A stretch of 64,000 nucleotides of DNA from Thozetella sp. PMI_491 (Eukaryota > Ascomycota > Sordariomycetes > Chaetosphaeriales > Chaetosphaeriaceae). A program made the translations under genes and the position numbers. The notes under the pieces were generated by a model. That model made no database searches, was not told where the DNA came from, and worked only from the letters and a program-made list of their open reading frames with translations. The stretch covers positions 62,001-126,000 of the forward strand of contig MU270037.1 of NCBI GenBank assembly GCA_021432635.1, in the 5' to 3' direction. This document shows positions 47,346 to 59,826 of the stretch, piece after piece (the stretch's first letter is position 1; every line of letters begins with the position of its first letter).

Positions 47346-50300
47346 GGTGCCGTTACTTCAGCCTGAGCACCTACGATGCGGCTGGAGCTGCAGAGGAAAG
47401 TAATAACCAAGCAGATGCTGAAGAGCGATGGCCTCGAACTAAAGAGAGCTAGCGATAGCGATGGGAAGAAAATTATGGGAGATGAGGGGGGCGCCCAGAA
47501 TCTTATAATTTGACGCGAAGCCACGCTTATCGGCCTTCGAGAGAGACACAACAGGACCAGCAGTGTACTACCTCCATCCGAATACACAGCGGTCCGTGCC
47601 GCTATCGGTGACACAAGCAAGATATTTCCCATCTACGGCGCGAAAGCTGTTAGGATGTACCTGTTACATTAGTTTAAGGAGCTTCAACACTCCACAGACG
47701 ATTTCAACAGCCAAACTAGGTGGTAGGGCAGGGTCTGCTAGCATCGCCGTCGCACAGCAGAGTCATCGATGGAGAGAGAGCTAGAGTTTACCTCGGTACA
47801 CCTACATCAAGCTCTTACTTAGATAGGGCGTCACAGAAGTGGATCGTGGACTGCGGCTGGTGCCAATAGTTCCTGCATATACACCCTAGTAGCTTCCCAA
47901 TATCCTCAAATGACGAAGAAGGCGGTAAACCGGGAGTTGAAGGAAGATGAGGGATGCTGGGGTCGAGCCAAGATGGGTTAGGGTAAGCTGTGAGGTTTGT
48001 TCAATGAGAAACGCGAGATAACATCACAAGACACCGAGTTTGGGTAGCATGCGCAAGGGATTATTTGCTCGCGAAGGCGAATTTGTGAGCTCCGTGCCTC
48101 GCCTGCTGGCAGCCGAGAAGAGAAGACATAGGTACAGGGCGGGGTCAGTATATGGAGCTAGAGGTACTCCTTTGTGATTATAATCGCTACAGAGGAGCAA
48201 AGAAACGCGTTGCGTCGAGGGTTATCGTATAAACCAGGCGTCAGAAATGTTTACAAAAGGAAGTAGTCAATAGCTGGGGGAGCCGTACGGCACGTGCCTT
48301 CGGTAGCACGACTAGGTAGTAGTGTTAAGCACACTTAAAGGGATGCAACACCGCCAAAATATCATGCAGGGGCCATTTCCAAGGTATGCACAACAGCTAC
48401 ACAAGATCCATCCACTGCCGCGGCAGGTTAGCGGTTTTCGGGTACGGCCGACCCTGGCAGGGAATACCGGACAAATCAACAGGCTTGAAGATAAAGCTTT
48501 GCCACGGATGTTGCGGGGCCGAAATCGATAGCCTCTTCTACCTAGGCCATAGACGTAAGCCGCCTGGTGGGGGCGGCTACATACAACGATAAAACAGTAA
48601 GCATCGAATATGGGGTTAAGCTCGCCGGGAGGGTGGAGATAAAACGGACACAAGGCGAAGTGCGAAGAAGCCTTCGAGATCGCGGGTTGAACTTGATCCC
48701 TAGTCCGCTTTCCCCCCATGCTGCATACACATACGAATACGCCAAGGGTCGCCACAGCCACCGAGTATCTGCAAATAGCAGAAACAAGGCAAATTCTGCG
48801 AATCGAGAATCCTTAATGTTTTGCGAGGCTCAGTCCGCAATATATTACAACGGGCAACATAGAACCCCCTTGGCGGCCATGGCGGCCGCTAGATAAACGG
48901 AGGGATGGCGATAACTGGGAAGTGACAGTGGGGCCGACGCATCGAGGATCACGGAGATTTCCATTCCTCGCCATATAGAAGCGACTCACGCCAGAGCACA
49001 GTAGCCCCGGTTTATTCGCGGGAGACTGATAACTACATGCGGTCCGTCTATACTCCAAAGTGCCTCTTAGCTACGGTCGGACACAAGCATTGTATAAGGT
49101 TAGTTCTTATGTAGGTACGAATCATTTCGTAGGCGCTAGTAGCATCCCCTAGTCTCGATCCTTTGCTTACTATTATTGGATTCGAAGGAACCTTGCTGCC
49201 AGTGACGCGGCCACATGCTTGCGGGTAGCACGGGTGGTCTTGGCACTGAGTCAGGCCAGAGCCCCCAGTCTCACCCCTATTTGGTGCGTAGGACGCGAGT
49301 GAAAGCCTGCCCGAAGTCCTGGACAGAGCTCAATGTCCAATGCAGGAACCGATTGGCGGCAACCACATGGACCTAGCCGAGCGGAAGATTCTGTAGCATA
49401 AAAACAGGAGGGTGCAATCCTAGACATCGGACGAGGGTAGGCGGGGACGAACACCAGTCGGGCAGAGTTGAATGACACCAAAAATGGCTTAGGGTAGCTA
49501 TAGGCCACAGGAACTGAGGAGAGAGTGATTGCGTGGATCTGTTGGGGGGAGACCCATGCCTGCTGGGAGGCGTGGGCGTCACCTACGCGATCTCGTATCT
49601 CGTCTGTGGGGTCGCTATGAGACATATCAATGCTCTCATGTAGAGCAACTCGGTGTAGAACTGCTACAGATAACTGGTAGGATATCGGATCTTGAGAGCT
49701 CGACTGTTTTGACCAGCGCGGGCCATGCATACCGCGTGCAACCTTCTCCCCATTAGGGTCGCATTTAGGCATCTTGGGCTTCACCAGGGCCAACCACAAT
49801 CGTCGGTGCAGTCTAGCGTCGCCGTGTAGGAGACCCTACATGCCAAGGGTCATCAAGGCCTGCCTCACGCGCAGAGAGGCGAAAGGAGAATTTCATTCCG
49901 TTCTGGGAGGCAAAACTTGACTAGTTGCATGGTGGTATGTGACGCCCCGCCGCGCCTCACTTTCCTTGTTTGGCGGTCCAGGTAGGGGATATTGCACAAT
50001 GTGCTACAAGAGCCGAGATGACGGCGGGCTACCGAGCGCCCAGTGACGCGTCAACATTCAAGGTTGAGGCTCAATAGTCTACAATTGTAGGCGCCAATTA
50101 CAGTGAACTATTAAGCTTACCTGACTGTGTGTAGCCCGGACACTGCGCCGGGGTAGTAAACAGGGAGTGGCCGAATGCCAGTATTCTCATCGCTCCATGC
50201 ATGGCAATTACCAGAACGGTCGCCCCATCCAATCCACATGAGAGGGCGGCATGCATGCTCATCCCCAAGGACAAGGGCTGCCTAGACTCGCACGATTGGG

Positions 50301-53300
50301 AATGGGCAACGTAGCAAATAGAGAATGACCACTAGATGGGTGGCTCGTCTGTCGATAGTAGAATAGACTGCGCCTGCTACAAGTACCTAGCATGCTAGGC
50401 AGAACAGTGATTACGAAGGGAAGTTCCTGGATACGTAACTTTTGCCCAGGTTTGTTCTGCTACCCCCGATTGCAGCACATCCGCTTCCGACGTTCTTCAC
50501 ACTGAGACCTTCTGCGTAACCACCAATGTTTATAATCGAGCACACGCTTGATCTACTACGGTGCCCCCTGATATTAAATCATTCGAATAAAAGGATACGA
50601 CACAGAACCGCACAAACTCACCAATGATTAGCCTCCATGGTTAGCCGCTGCGATAATGCAAGAACGCCTGCTTCCTCATAATGTTGCAAGTAAAATTTCT
50701 AAGCGCCGTAACCGGCCTTCCATGATTCTTTTACACAACCTTCCCCTTCCTCCTCGGCCTCCCGTCTTCGCAGGGGAGGAGACTAATAATAGCGGTAAAT
50801 GTAAAGACAAATCACCTCCCGGGAGCGGCAACTCATCACTGCCGGGGTTTCGCGCATCAATAGTTCAAGATAGGGTGCTCCGTTCTGGTGATCCTAGAGA
50901 GAACGCGTCATTCGGCTTATTCCATCCGCAAGCGAGCAACGGTCTCTCTGGGGCCCCTGCTGCCAAGACTTAAATGTGTCCCAGTGCCTAGGGGGTAGTT
51001 CCTCAGCCATGTGTTGCTGCTAAGTCGGCCAAAGATCGGTGCATCTAGAACCGTTGGCAGTCTCGCCGCAGAGGTCGAAGGCAAGCTGCATCCCCGAGGT
51101 CCGCGCATCTCGACCGCTGCGGCTCCTCTCCCACATGCACTTCTCAAACGTTAGCAGGTCATCAGCTGTGGAACCGCGGTCCAACTCGATAACTTTCCCT
51201 GTCCGGCGTGGCAGCAAGGGCAGCAAGTGGGGCATTGAAAATGGCCAAATAGCACCCATTCGGCGAATGGGTGCGCCGCTGCAGACAGCCCTCATGCAGG
51301 CTTGAATAGGCCCGAGACTCTTGGAGTGCTACCACAATAAACGGGCAATATAGATAATAGATAACACAGAGCCATCTCGGTTAGCATGATAGCCTCTACG
51401 ATCCATCCGGCTGCGAAATGACAGTCGAAAGCTTAACCCTCTGCTAGTAGGGATGATTTCCACACCGAGTCTATAAAAAAAAGCCGACCCTTGCCACTAC
51501 TAACAAGCGCTCTGCTGCCAGAAAACAGTAACTATCCATACGAACCGTTTATGACAAGATTAGACTGGAAGCAGGCCGGACCATCCGCGAAGGCATCTGC
51601 TCGAAGGTTTTGGAATGCCCTCTGCCTCTTCCCTTTCTCTACTATTTTGTATTTTATAGATACCACTTCTAGAGTATTTAGCAGTATGAACGCCAGAGAA
51701 ACTAGCACTATCTAATTTAGGTTGTGATTGACAGGAGCGCCAACCCGCGTGTGTTTTTTGCATACCAAGCTTTTATTTAAGCTTCTCCCCACCCGAGCCC
51801 CAATCAAAATGTCATCATTTTTCCAGTGAGGAAGTAGTAGTTACTGCCTAACGTTCTTTGTGACTTAGTCCGCCGATCTGTTTTGGTTTCCACCCAAAAA
51901 GAATTCACGCCCACCGTTTTTGTCTGCGCATGTCACGGGGGACGAGTCTGACAAGATGAAGGGTTCGTTAGGGTTTACTCGGCTTGGTAGCCATTGGCGC
52001 ATACGCAGTCGGAGAACTTTGTGCCGCTATCACGCGCGTCCTAAAGTCTGCCAAGATAGAAGGCGTCGTGTCATTTCACCGACTCCAGCACTGACCTCTA
52101 GCATTTTACCCCCAGCACTTGCATAGTTTATTTTGAAAGACAAGGCTGATAGATTTGTCGTCGTTGATTTGAAGTGTCGTGATAAACATGTTAGCATAAA
52201 TTTCTCGGGCAAATCGAAGGCGATCCCCAAGCATGTGCAGGTTGCTTCTATTTGATAGCCGGTATAAATGTGGGTTGGATTTTGCCGAGGATAGTCAAGG
52301 CATTAATAGCTCCAAAATGAGTGAAATATTCGAAAACTATCTCAAACGTGCCAAATATTGCTTCCATCTGACCTTTGTTTTAACGCTTCGGGTTATAAAA
52401 TACCTACAGCTACGGGCGACTACTAGCCGCCCTCCCTACGGGGTAGGTGCTGCGCATTACGCTCTGCCCGAAGTGAAATTAGGAAGAGAGCCGGTTCTAT
52501 ACTCTGTAGGCTCTGTAAATATATCCCATAATCCTATTTCCTACTCAATTTATTTAGTTTATTAACATCACTGAAGATACCTGGTCGATGCTGGCAGGTA
52601 CGGTAATGATTGATCTGGAGGTTATGGAGCTGCTAGGAGTAACAGTTCAATTCTTAACGTCTAGAAGTCGTGCAGGCTGATGCCTTATAGCAGAGGCGAA
52701 AGCATTTTGAGGTCCTACTCGAGTCCATCCCCGTGGCTAGGCTCGTATTGTGCTCGAAGGGCAATACGAGCGATCCTGGTTGAGATTAAAGGCAGTGCAG
52801 AAAAGTTGTTCAGTGAGGCTGAAGTAATAGTATCTTGCCGTGTATTTCAGAAGATAATGGTGGTGGTCACCACAAAGTCAACCTCACGTATCGATGGTCG
52901 GTGCCATTTCAACTAATAAACTAGTGTAGCGGCATTGTCGAAATCACAAGCATGGCAACAACATGCCTTCGTATACTGCGTCTTTCCGGCTGCTTCTGCT
53001 GGCTGATATAGAAAGGAAGACAATTAGGGCCAAGATCATCAACAATGGCACCCTGATAACCATTCTTTGGTGACTATACGTGGGCTTGTTGTTGTCGACA
53101 ATCTTCAAGCCATCCACGGTTGATAAGCTCAGCTTCTAGTGCTAATAATTCTATGTTCATCATATTAATCAGATTTATTACAATCTAATAAATTCTGCGG
53201 TGGAGTCCGATTGCTTATTTAGGCTACCGAACTTCAGCTCGGTTGAAATCGCTGGTAGCTATGTCTTCAAACATTGCCATGCATACCTAGACATGTCATT

Positions 53301-53700
53301 TGGGGGATACGAGGCTGAGCTGTCTTACATTAGACTAACCTAAGTCAGATTATATATAGTCTATCAAGAGAAAGTTGCTGATCCACGAACAGGGAATCTT
53401 ACTTAGCGAGCAGTCTCTGATGGCCATTCGCACATCCCTTTACACTGGAAAAGGGGCCAAGAGAGCGTGGGAAACGTGTATATAATAAAGGCGAGCTTCC
53501 CCAGTGTAAAGGATAAGCAAGCGAGTCTTCAAACGTTTACTTCATGAGAGCTACTGCGTATACGTTTTGCTGTGACAGATCGGCAGTAGCGATGCCCCTG
53601 TATGAGTCCCACCTTTGACCTAAGGTTCGCAGGCGCATTTAGGAAGTATGAAAGCGAGAAAGTAGCGGTGAAGTTGGCTAGATTGGTGACGGTCTAGAAC
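47346..53700. other. 6.3 kb gene-poor region
   Basis: The first 250 nt are the laccase promoter (TATAATTT-like, minus strand, near 47505). Beyond that no gene is convincing. A 182-codon minus-strand frame (49251-49799) and others at 48312-48896, 50656-50973 and 51020-51295 (which reads TADDLLTFEKCMWERSRSG) lack known domains. The 52030-52130 minus-strand frame contains KMLEVSAGVGEMTRRLLS, similar to methyltransferase motif I, too short to call. One small inverted-repeat element is listed separately. Confidence 0.4.
53437..53512. mobile_element. MITE-like element with 12-17 bp terminal inverted repeats
   Basis: CCTTTACACTGG (53437-53448) and CCAGTGTAAAGG (53501-53512) are perfect 12 bp inverted repeats, extending to 15 of 17 matches. 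The 76 bp interval is non-coding and includes TATATAATAAA. No clear target-site duplication is seen, so it may instead be a strong hairpin. Confidence 0.45.
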
Positions 53701-53739
53701 ACCGTAATTACTGAATTTGTTGTGAAGTGTAATATGCGA

Positions 53740-54150
53740 AATCTCGGACATGGAAACCTGTAGATACTACGCGAAAGAGATGATATGTGTCATGGGAAAG
53801 AGAATTCGCATGTCGATAATGCCTTTCTTAATAGGTGTGGTGGATGGAGTTATGGTGCCTAGTCGACATATGACTATTAGGTATGCGGCAGTGATGAAGC
53901 AGCCGGTGAGGTACATAGGCCGGCGGCCGGTCTTGTCGACAAAGAAAATGACGATGAGACACCCAAGGCCCATAAGAGCTCTTTATCATCGTGGCAGTGA
54001 AGGAATTCATCACATTTGTTTGAGAAAAACAGTTCCGTAAGCTGCGGGGAAGGATAGGCCTGTGATTTGGGCCAAGAAGGAGGACGATTCCGTGGATGGT
54101 TCGGTGCTGTTGAATTAGTGTTAAGCTCATCGGAAACCAGAAATCATCCG
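53740..54150 (-). pseudogene. Relic of an MFS sugar transporter
   Basis: The minus strand reads FLAQITGLSFPAAYGTVFLKQM, two stops, then MGLGCLIVIFFVDKTGRRPM and YLTGCFITAAYLIVI. This is the conserved loop and helix region of fungal maltose/hexose-type MFS carriers (DKTGRRP motif). MNSFTATMI appears in a shifted frame between the two parts. Only about 130 codons remain. A decayed and truncated gene. Confidence 0.7.
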
Positions 54151-54726
54151 AGATCTACGCAAACACTAAGAAGTTACCAAGTTCGTTCCTTTGACCAAGT
54201 CGGATCATTCGCGCTGGACCTTGGTCTCCTGCACCGCCCGGAGGGGTAGCGTTGCCTCTTCCTGGGCGCTGAACTTGGTGGTACTGTGTGCAAATAGATG
54301 GCCAAGTCAGTCGATGTGCTCTGATATGCTTTTGCAGTGTTAATCTTCTAGATCAGGGTCCTTGCCATGGCATTCGGAAAACCGCTCATGGTCATTTGGC
54401 TGTCCTTAGTTCCGCTCCCAGAGCCCATCGATGATAGCCTGATCCCCACGCAGCCATACTCGTCATGTAGGCCTTAACCTTGCGTGTGAAAATCATGGCA
54501 TGGCTACTTAATTCACTCTGTTGGGTATACAGACATTCTGCTATAGGTCCTAAAGTATGTCCCAGATCCACCTTCCCTTCTGTAACTGAATGATAATGTG
54601 ATATGCATTGAGATTGTGTCACACCTTTATCTCCTGGGTTTGATTCTTAGCCACCGGGTTGCCTGGGTGATTTTACTGCTCCTCTACTATTTATCGTCTC
54701 CAACAAGATAGGCGATCTAAATCAAA
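54151..54726. other. Intergenic
   Basis: 3' flank of the CUE-VWA gene; no gene supported. Confidence 0.4.
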
Positions 54727-57181
54727 TCATGATGCAGCGCGCTCCACCTCCTCATACGCTGGCAACTGCTCCATCTCCTCGAATTCACGCATGGACACGT
54801 CATACCCTAAGTGCCTTTTAAGTAGCTCGTGTGTGACAAAGCGCTCTGGGCAGTTACCCTGGGCGTCGACAAACGATATATGGCGGTTGACGTCGCTGAT
54901 GCGCTGCAGCTCATTGGCATGGCGGTGGTGATGCGGGCACCCATCCACGCCAATGAGGAAGATGGTGACGTGTGCCCACGATAAGCCAAGCAGATCGAGC
55001 TCAAACTCGTCCATATCATTAGCTTCGCCATCTAGCAGCAACAGTAGCCGCAGGATGGGCGTCTCAGGCCCAGCCTGCCAGCCGTACACGGGATGGTGGG
55101 TGGCCGAGGCTGAATGCTTCCGAAAGTGCAGTTCCTTGACCATCTGCCAACCCGTCATGACGCGCGTGCCTCCACCGAACGAAATGTTTCGCCAAGTCTC
55201 ATCAAAGTTATCATGGCGGATGGTTCCGATGTATTTGCCCTTGTTGGCGAACGTGATCAAGTCGTATCCACTGGAACGGCGATCGTGGTGGGCGAGCGCG
55301 TCGGTAAAGCGGCGCAGTACGGCGCGTGCCACATCTTAGAGACGTCAACTATCCAGTCGTGTCGCCGAAGCAGGGGTAGAGAAGGAGATTAGAGCATAGG
55401 GGTGCGGCCTACCTTTGTTCTTGGGCTGCGTGGATTCCGTGTATCGTGTGATGAGGTACTGGTCGTATACCGGGCGCACTGGATCGAAATCCATGGACCC
55501 AGAGACATCGAGAAGGATCATGGTATCGTCGGTGGCCACCTCTGGACGGTCAAATGAGCGGAATGGTGGCGGCATGACCTGCTTGGAGTAACCGCTCGAT
55601 GTGTGCTGCAAGTGGCACTGGTCGTCTGGGGAGAAGTACAGCGGCGGGGGCTCCACAGCCGTCGCCATGCGAGCGCGCGCCATGTTCATCTCCGATATGA
55701 AGTCTGGTTTCATGCGCATGCCAATGCTGCCCTCACGATGGTTTAAGACCCAGTACAGTCGCTCCTCGGCTAAGTCCTCGTAGCCGCGCCACGACGGAGT
55801 TATGCCTCGCCAGCCCGCAGCCGCTTCAACAACGAATTTCAGAGGGTTGGAGGCCCGGGTCGCCCATGCCACGGGGATGGGCTCGAAGTAGCCGGCCCGG
55901 AGCAGGTGTAGGTACTGGTACGGGCTATGGGCGCGCAGCTCGGAGATCTTGTTGGTCATACCCACCTTTTCCTGGTATGAGGCTACGAGGTCCCTCCACT
56001 GTGGGTCGGGCCACCGCCCCTGCTCCTCGGCGAGGATCGCCTCCCGCAGGGTCTTGGCTACGATGGCACTCTTTTCCTCCAACGTCTTCACGCCGATGGC
56101 CTTTCGGAATCGCGAGAAGCGCGAGCCGGACTCTTCCTTGACAGGGACAAGCTGGCTGCTGGAGCCGGATGCACCTGCACTCTTGCTTCTGCCTAGGTGG
56201 GTCGTATCGCCGTGCATGGTCTTCGACATGAACTCGACCAGCTCTGTGCCCTCCCAAATATTTTCCCTAGGCTCTTGGGCATCTACTTTGCGTTGTGCCT
56301 CATAGTTCAGCCGGTTGTGGAGGTCAATGGTCGAGCGTATCCATGCCGCGTGGCACGCTGGCACTGGCCTCGCCATGCCCCAGGCTGGACCCCATGTCCC
56401 CCCAAGACCCCCTCGGCCGTACCCGTACGGTGAACCACAGTGGTATGTATACGGGTTGATGGTGAAAAAGGCCGCATTCGGCGCATCGGTGTAGAACTTC
56501 TCTCCTGCCGGGTTGTCAGTCAGCTCCTTCCGTCAGAGCCAAGGCTCTGCTGACCTGGATACATAACAGCCTTGCACCACATCTCCTGGACGCCCACGCG
56601 GTTCCATTTTCGCTGCTTGTACTGGTGGATCCGGCAGCCGCAAGGGAAGTCGGACTCGTGCTCCGGCTCAACCTCGCTGTTATAGATGCGGCATTGGAAC
56701 TGTAGATTCTGTAGCATTTGAACCATTTCTTGCTGCAGAGAGTCAGCTCTGGGCGTCGGAGTACCAGTCGACAGCCTACCTCATCTCGGGCTCGCACTTC
56801 CGAGGCCTGGATCACCTGGTTGCTGTGCATATGGCGGGCGTAAGGGCCGGTATCCGAGTTGGCGTACGGGGGAGGCGGGAAAGACCGCGCGTGCGGAATG
56901 GGTTTGTCGCTCCCATCACTAGGGCCTACGCCTAATTGTGCTAGAGATGTCGATGGCTGGGAAGGTTTCGATCCCGAAGATGGACCCGCCGTTGCTCGGC
57001 GCTCAATGAATGAGGCAATAAACGCGGCTGCCTGTGGGGAATCGCCCAACAGGTTTTCGAGATGCTTCACTGCCTCTGGATCGTCCAGGCTATTTGAGTA
57101 TTCCAAAACTTGGCAGAGTTCATCATCTTCCAGCTGCAGCAGCAGCTGCAACTGGGGTAGAGCCCATTGTAGGAGCGCCAT
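54727..57181 (-). CDS. CUE-like plus von Willebrand factor A domain protein
   Basis: Four exons: 57181-56780, 56732-56568, 56526-55413 and 55334-54727; phases agree, 762 aa. Residues about 8-65 (LLLQLEDDELCQVLEYSNSL then HLENLLGDSPQAAAFI) form a CUE-like helical unit that would bind ubiquitin. A proline-rich linker, a WCKAELTDNPAGEKFYTDAP region and a PYTYHCGSPYGYGRGG segment follow. The VWA domain begins near 520 with ILLDVSGSMDFD (MIDAS DxSGS) and continues through LITFANKG, GGGTRVMTGWQM and LLLLLDGEANDMDE. This is a conserved but uncharacterised cytosolic fungal family; partners are unknown. Intron 2 is only 41 nt with a GTTATG donor, needed to keep the frame. GC content is higher than its surroundings. 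Intact. Confidence 0.82.
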
Positions 57182-57430
57182 TTCGCAATCGTCGTTGCGA
57201 GGTGAGCCAAGAGTCTTGGCACGACGGCTACGCTAACCTGGCGGTTAGAGCGGGGGTTCAGCTTACGTGACTGGTAGGACCCCACTTTTAGCAAGGAATC
57301 ACCAGCCTACCTATCCCGTCGCCAGTGCGCACAGTATTATCGGCCCTTCATGGTGGCCAGCGACGATTGGAAACCCTTTGCCTCGTACTTGTAAGCAAGC
57401 TCTAGCGGTCCGACTTCAAACGCCAAAAGG
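57182..57430. other. Upstream region of the CUE-VWA gene
   Basis: Presumed promoter; no frame of interest. Confidence 0.35.
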
Positions 57431-57439
57431 CTGGGAAGA

Positions 57440-58755
57440 GCTGCTAATTTGGGAACCATTAGCAATGGCTCGATGAGCATACTAGGCTGGTGGCTTGCAT
57501 ACGGCCTTGTAGCCAACCTTATCTCGTCCATGGTGCTAGACCTTATGATAGCATAGCATCCAGACTACTCATCGGCACACTGGCAGCAGTATCTGATATA
57601 TGGAGGCTTCGTTTGGCTGTCGGTGGCAGTTAACATGTTCGCTTCCTCCTGGATTCCGCTGTTCAACAATATGAGTTTTGTGCTGTCGGCGGCTACACTC
57701 ATTGCAACGACGCTGACTCTTTTCATCGTGTCGCATGACAATCATGCTAGCGGCGATCGAATATTTTCCGATACGACCAATTCGACGGGCATCACAAGCG
57801 GCGGGTTTGCCATTATCCTGGCGGCGAGCGACGCTGTCTACGCCTTCCTCGGTAGTGATTGTGGGGCACACATGTGCGAGGAGATCCCCATGTCTACTAA
57901 GAACGCACCCGAAATCTTTCTAGTGCCGCTGGTCGTCGGCCTGCTAATTGCCCCTCTGTTCTGCGTCTATATGGTGTACGCCATTACTGATATCAATGCC
58001 GTAGTTAACACGGCCACCGGCTTGCCACTCTGCTCGAGATATACTACCAGGGCACTGGCTCGTATGCCGCGGCCACGGTTCTACTTGGTGCTCTGTCTCT
58101 GTTTTTTCGCTGCCCTAGTTTCTGCCGGTAGATTGCAAAACCGACTAGTGTGTTATTAATTGTAAAGAGACCTGAAAAGCTCAATGAGAAGTAGTCACCA
58201 CGTCCTCCTGGACTCTGGGCGGTCTCCGGGGACGGAGCTCTGCCATTTTCGAGTATTTGAATGCAGGTTTCTCCTGTATTCGAGATGCCTGTCAACTCAT
58301 GTGTACTATCTGTTGCTTGCATTACCGTAAGTCCTAGCCTTTCCTTTGCCATCGATACAAGAACAGACACCGATCAAAGGCGGTGTATTCCTGCTGCAGA
58401 TCTACGGGGCCATGTTCATCGGCTCCAGCGTCGCCTTCTCATCCATGGTCAGCGCAACCATTGTATTCCTGCAGACCTCCTGCGTCATTCCGCAGGCCAT
58501 AATTATTTACTGCGGCCGACAACGCGTCCTTCCTCCGCGGTACTTTGACCTTGGCCGGTGGGTCTCTTCATCAACTCGATCTCGGTGGTTTGGATGTTCT
58601 TCCTGAACGTCTTATATTGCATGCCGACCACGTATCTTGTGACCCCCGAGAGCATGAGCTACGTGTTAGTGGTTAGCGTGGGCCTGATGCTCTTCGTCAT
58701 GGGGACTTGGCTCGTCTCTAAGCGCAGCATCTTTAAGGGCCTCATATCGACATGA
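57440..58755 (+). pseudogene. Broken APC-family amino-acid/choline permease
   Basis: The reading GWWLAYGLVANLISSMVLDL leads to a TAG, then HPDYSSAHWQQYLIYGGFVW and a long open part 57623-58060. That part includes SGGFAIILAASDAVYAFLG, the segment around the CGAHMCEEIPMSTKNAPE motif typical of GABA/choline permeases, and helices. It shifts frame near 58030 (into LLEIYYQGTGSYAAATVLLG). A later block (58350-58755) in other frames encodes PPRYFDLGRW, LYCMPTTYLVTPESMSYV and a basic end KRSIFKGL, the normal C-terminus. The N-terminal third is missing. At least three breaks; non-functional. Confidence 0.7.
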
Positions 58756-59826
58756 GATTGCTGAACGCTCGTCGTATCGCCGCAATTCAGTGCATGGATA
58801 GAACGAAGGAGTTCGGATTCGCTAGAGAAAACTAGACAGAAAAAGTAGAGCTGCTTCGGACATGAGCCGACCAGCCGAGCCTCTCTAGCGGGAGAGCTTC
58901 CTAGAGGCCAAAAGAGCGATAGCAGTAATTATTGAGAATCTTCGAAATGTAAAATCCAATAAACTAGCACGGAATATGCTCAAATCGCACTGAGCTGCGG
59001 AGAGGTGAATGGTTTGTGGATAGAGGGGACATTGGGACGACGACCGGCGACTGCCTTGGAGACTAGCATCGCGGTGTGGCTAATGACATTTTGGGAACGC
59101 TTTCCTTGCCGCTGCTCAAGTGCTCACGGGTGGGGATGCCGCTTCTCCAACAAATAGATCCTTGCTGCACGTGTTGGAGATGCTGTGTAACGCTTATATA
59201 AGAGGGCTACCGCCATCGCCATAGGTCCCAGCGCCCGGGTTGTAGTCAAATGTTTCCGGCGAGGCTGCTCCTGTGGACACGAGAGCGTGTAGGTCGGTCC
59301 GAGTGGCGTGAGGCGACGGCGCCGCGCTCCCGCGAAGGCACCCCGATCGCGTGGACGCTGCAGCGGACTAGTTCAGTCCTGGGCCGCGTAGCGGGTGTCG
59401 AGGGCATCCTGCGGTCGGAAATATGAGGCCAGGTGATTATCGCACCAGTCAGATTTCCTGGGGTAGCGGGTTCCCCTCCCGGGGGCGGTGCTTCTCTAAC
59501 GTATGGCGCCTTCGGGAACGCGGGCCGCTCTTGTTCAATACCAACGCTATTGGTTCGCTGGCTGGGAGCTCGGCAGAGGTCCCCGCAGCCCCTACTTCGC
59601 TCCTGTTCATGCTGTAGGGCGGACTTCCGAAGCCCGGGCTATACCGCATTGGGGCCTCGCTGACGGGAGGACCACCAGGCCACAGGATCCTCTGCCAAAC
59701 GTGCTATAAAGGGGGCCGTCACATCCTCGCTGCTGAACACAGACGCGCCGCAACCCAAGAGTCCGCTCCTCCCGCCCATCCGGAAGCGCGACCAAACCGA
59801 TTTGACGACTCCGAACACCCGCCACC
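58756..59826. promoter_or_regulatory. Upstream region of the sugar transporter, becoming GC-rich
   Basis: About 58760-59200 has the mixed composition of the locality; from about 59220 to the ATG the sequence is strongly GC-rich. Short overlapping frames on both strands here are composition artefacts. TATAAAGG at 59705-59712 is a candidate TATA box about 120 nt before the start. Confidence 0.45.

Noticed and set aside
47342-47632. Open minus-strand frame upstream of the laccase
   Set aside because: Low-complexity hydrophobic translation of the promoter and 5' leader; the laccase signal peptide begins at 47345.
49251-49799. 182-codon minus-strand open frame
   Set aside because: No recognisable motif, no signal peptide, irregular composition; open frames of this length arise by chance in this GC range.
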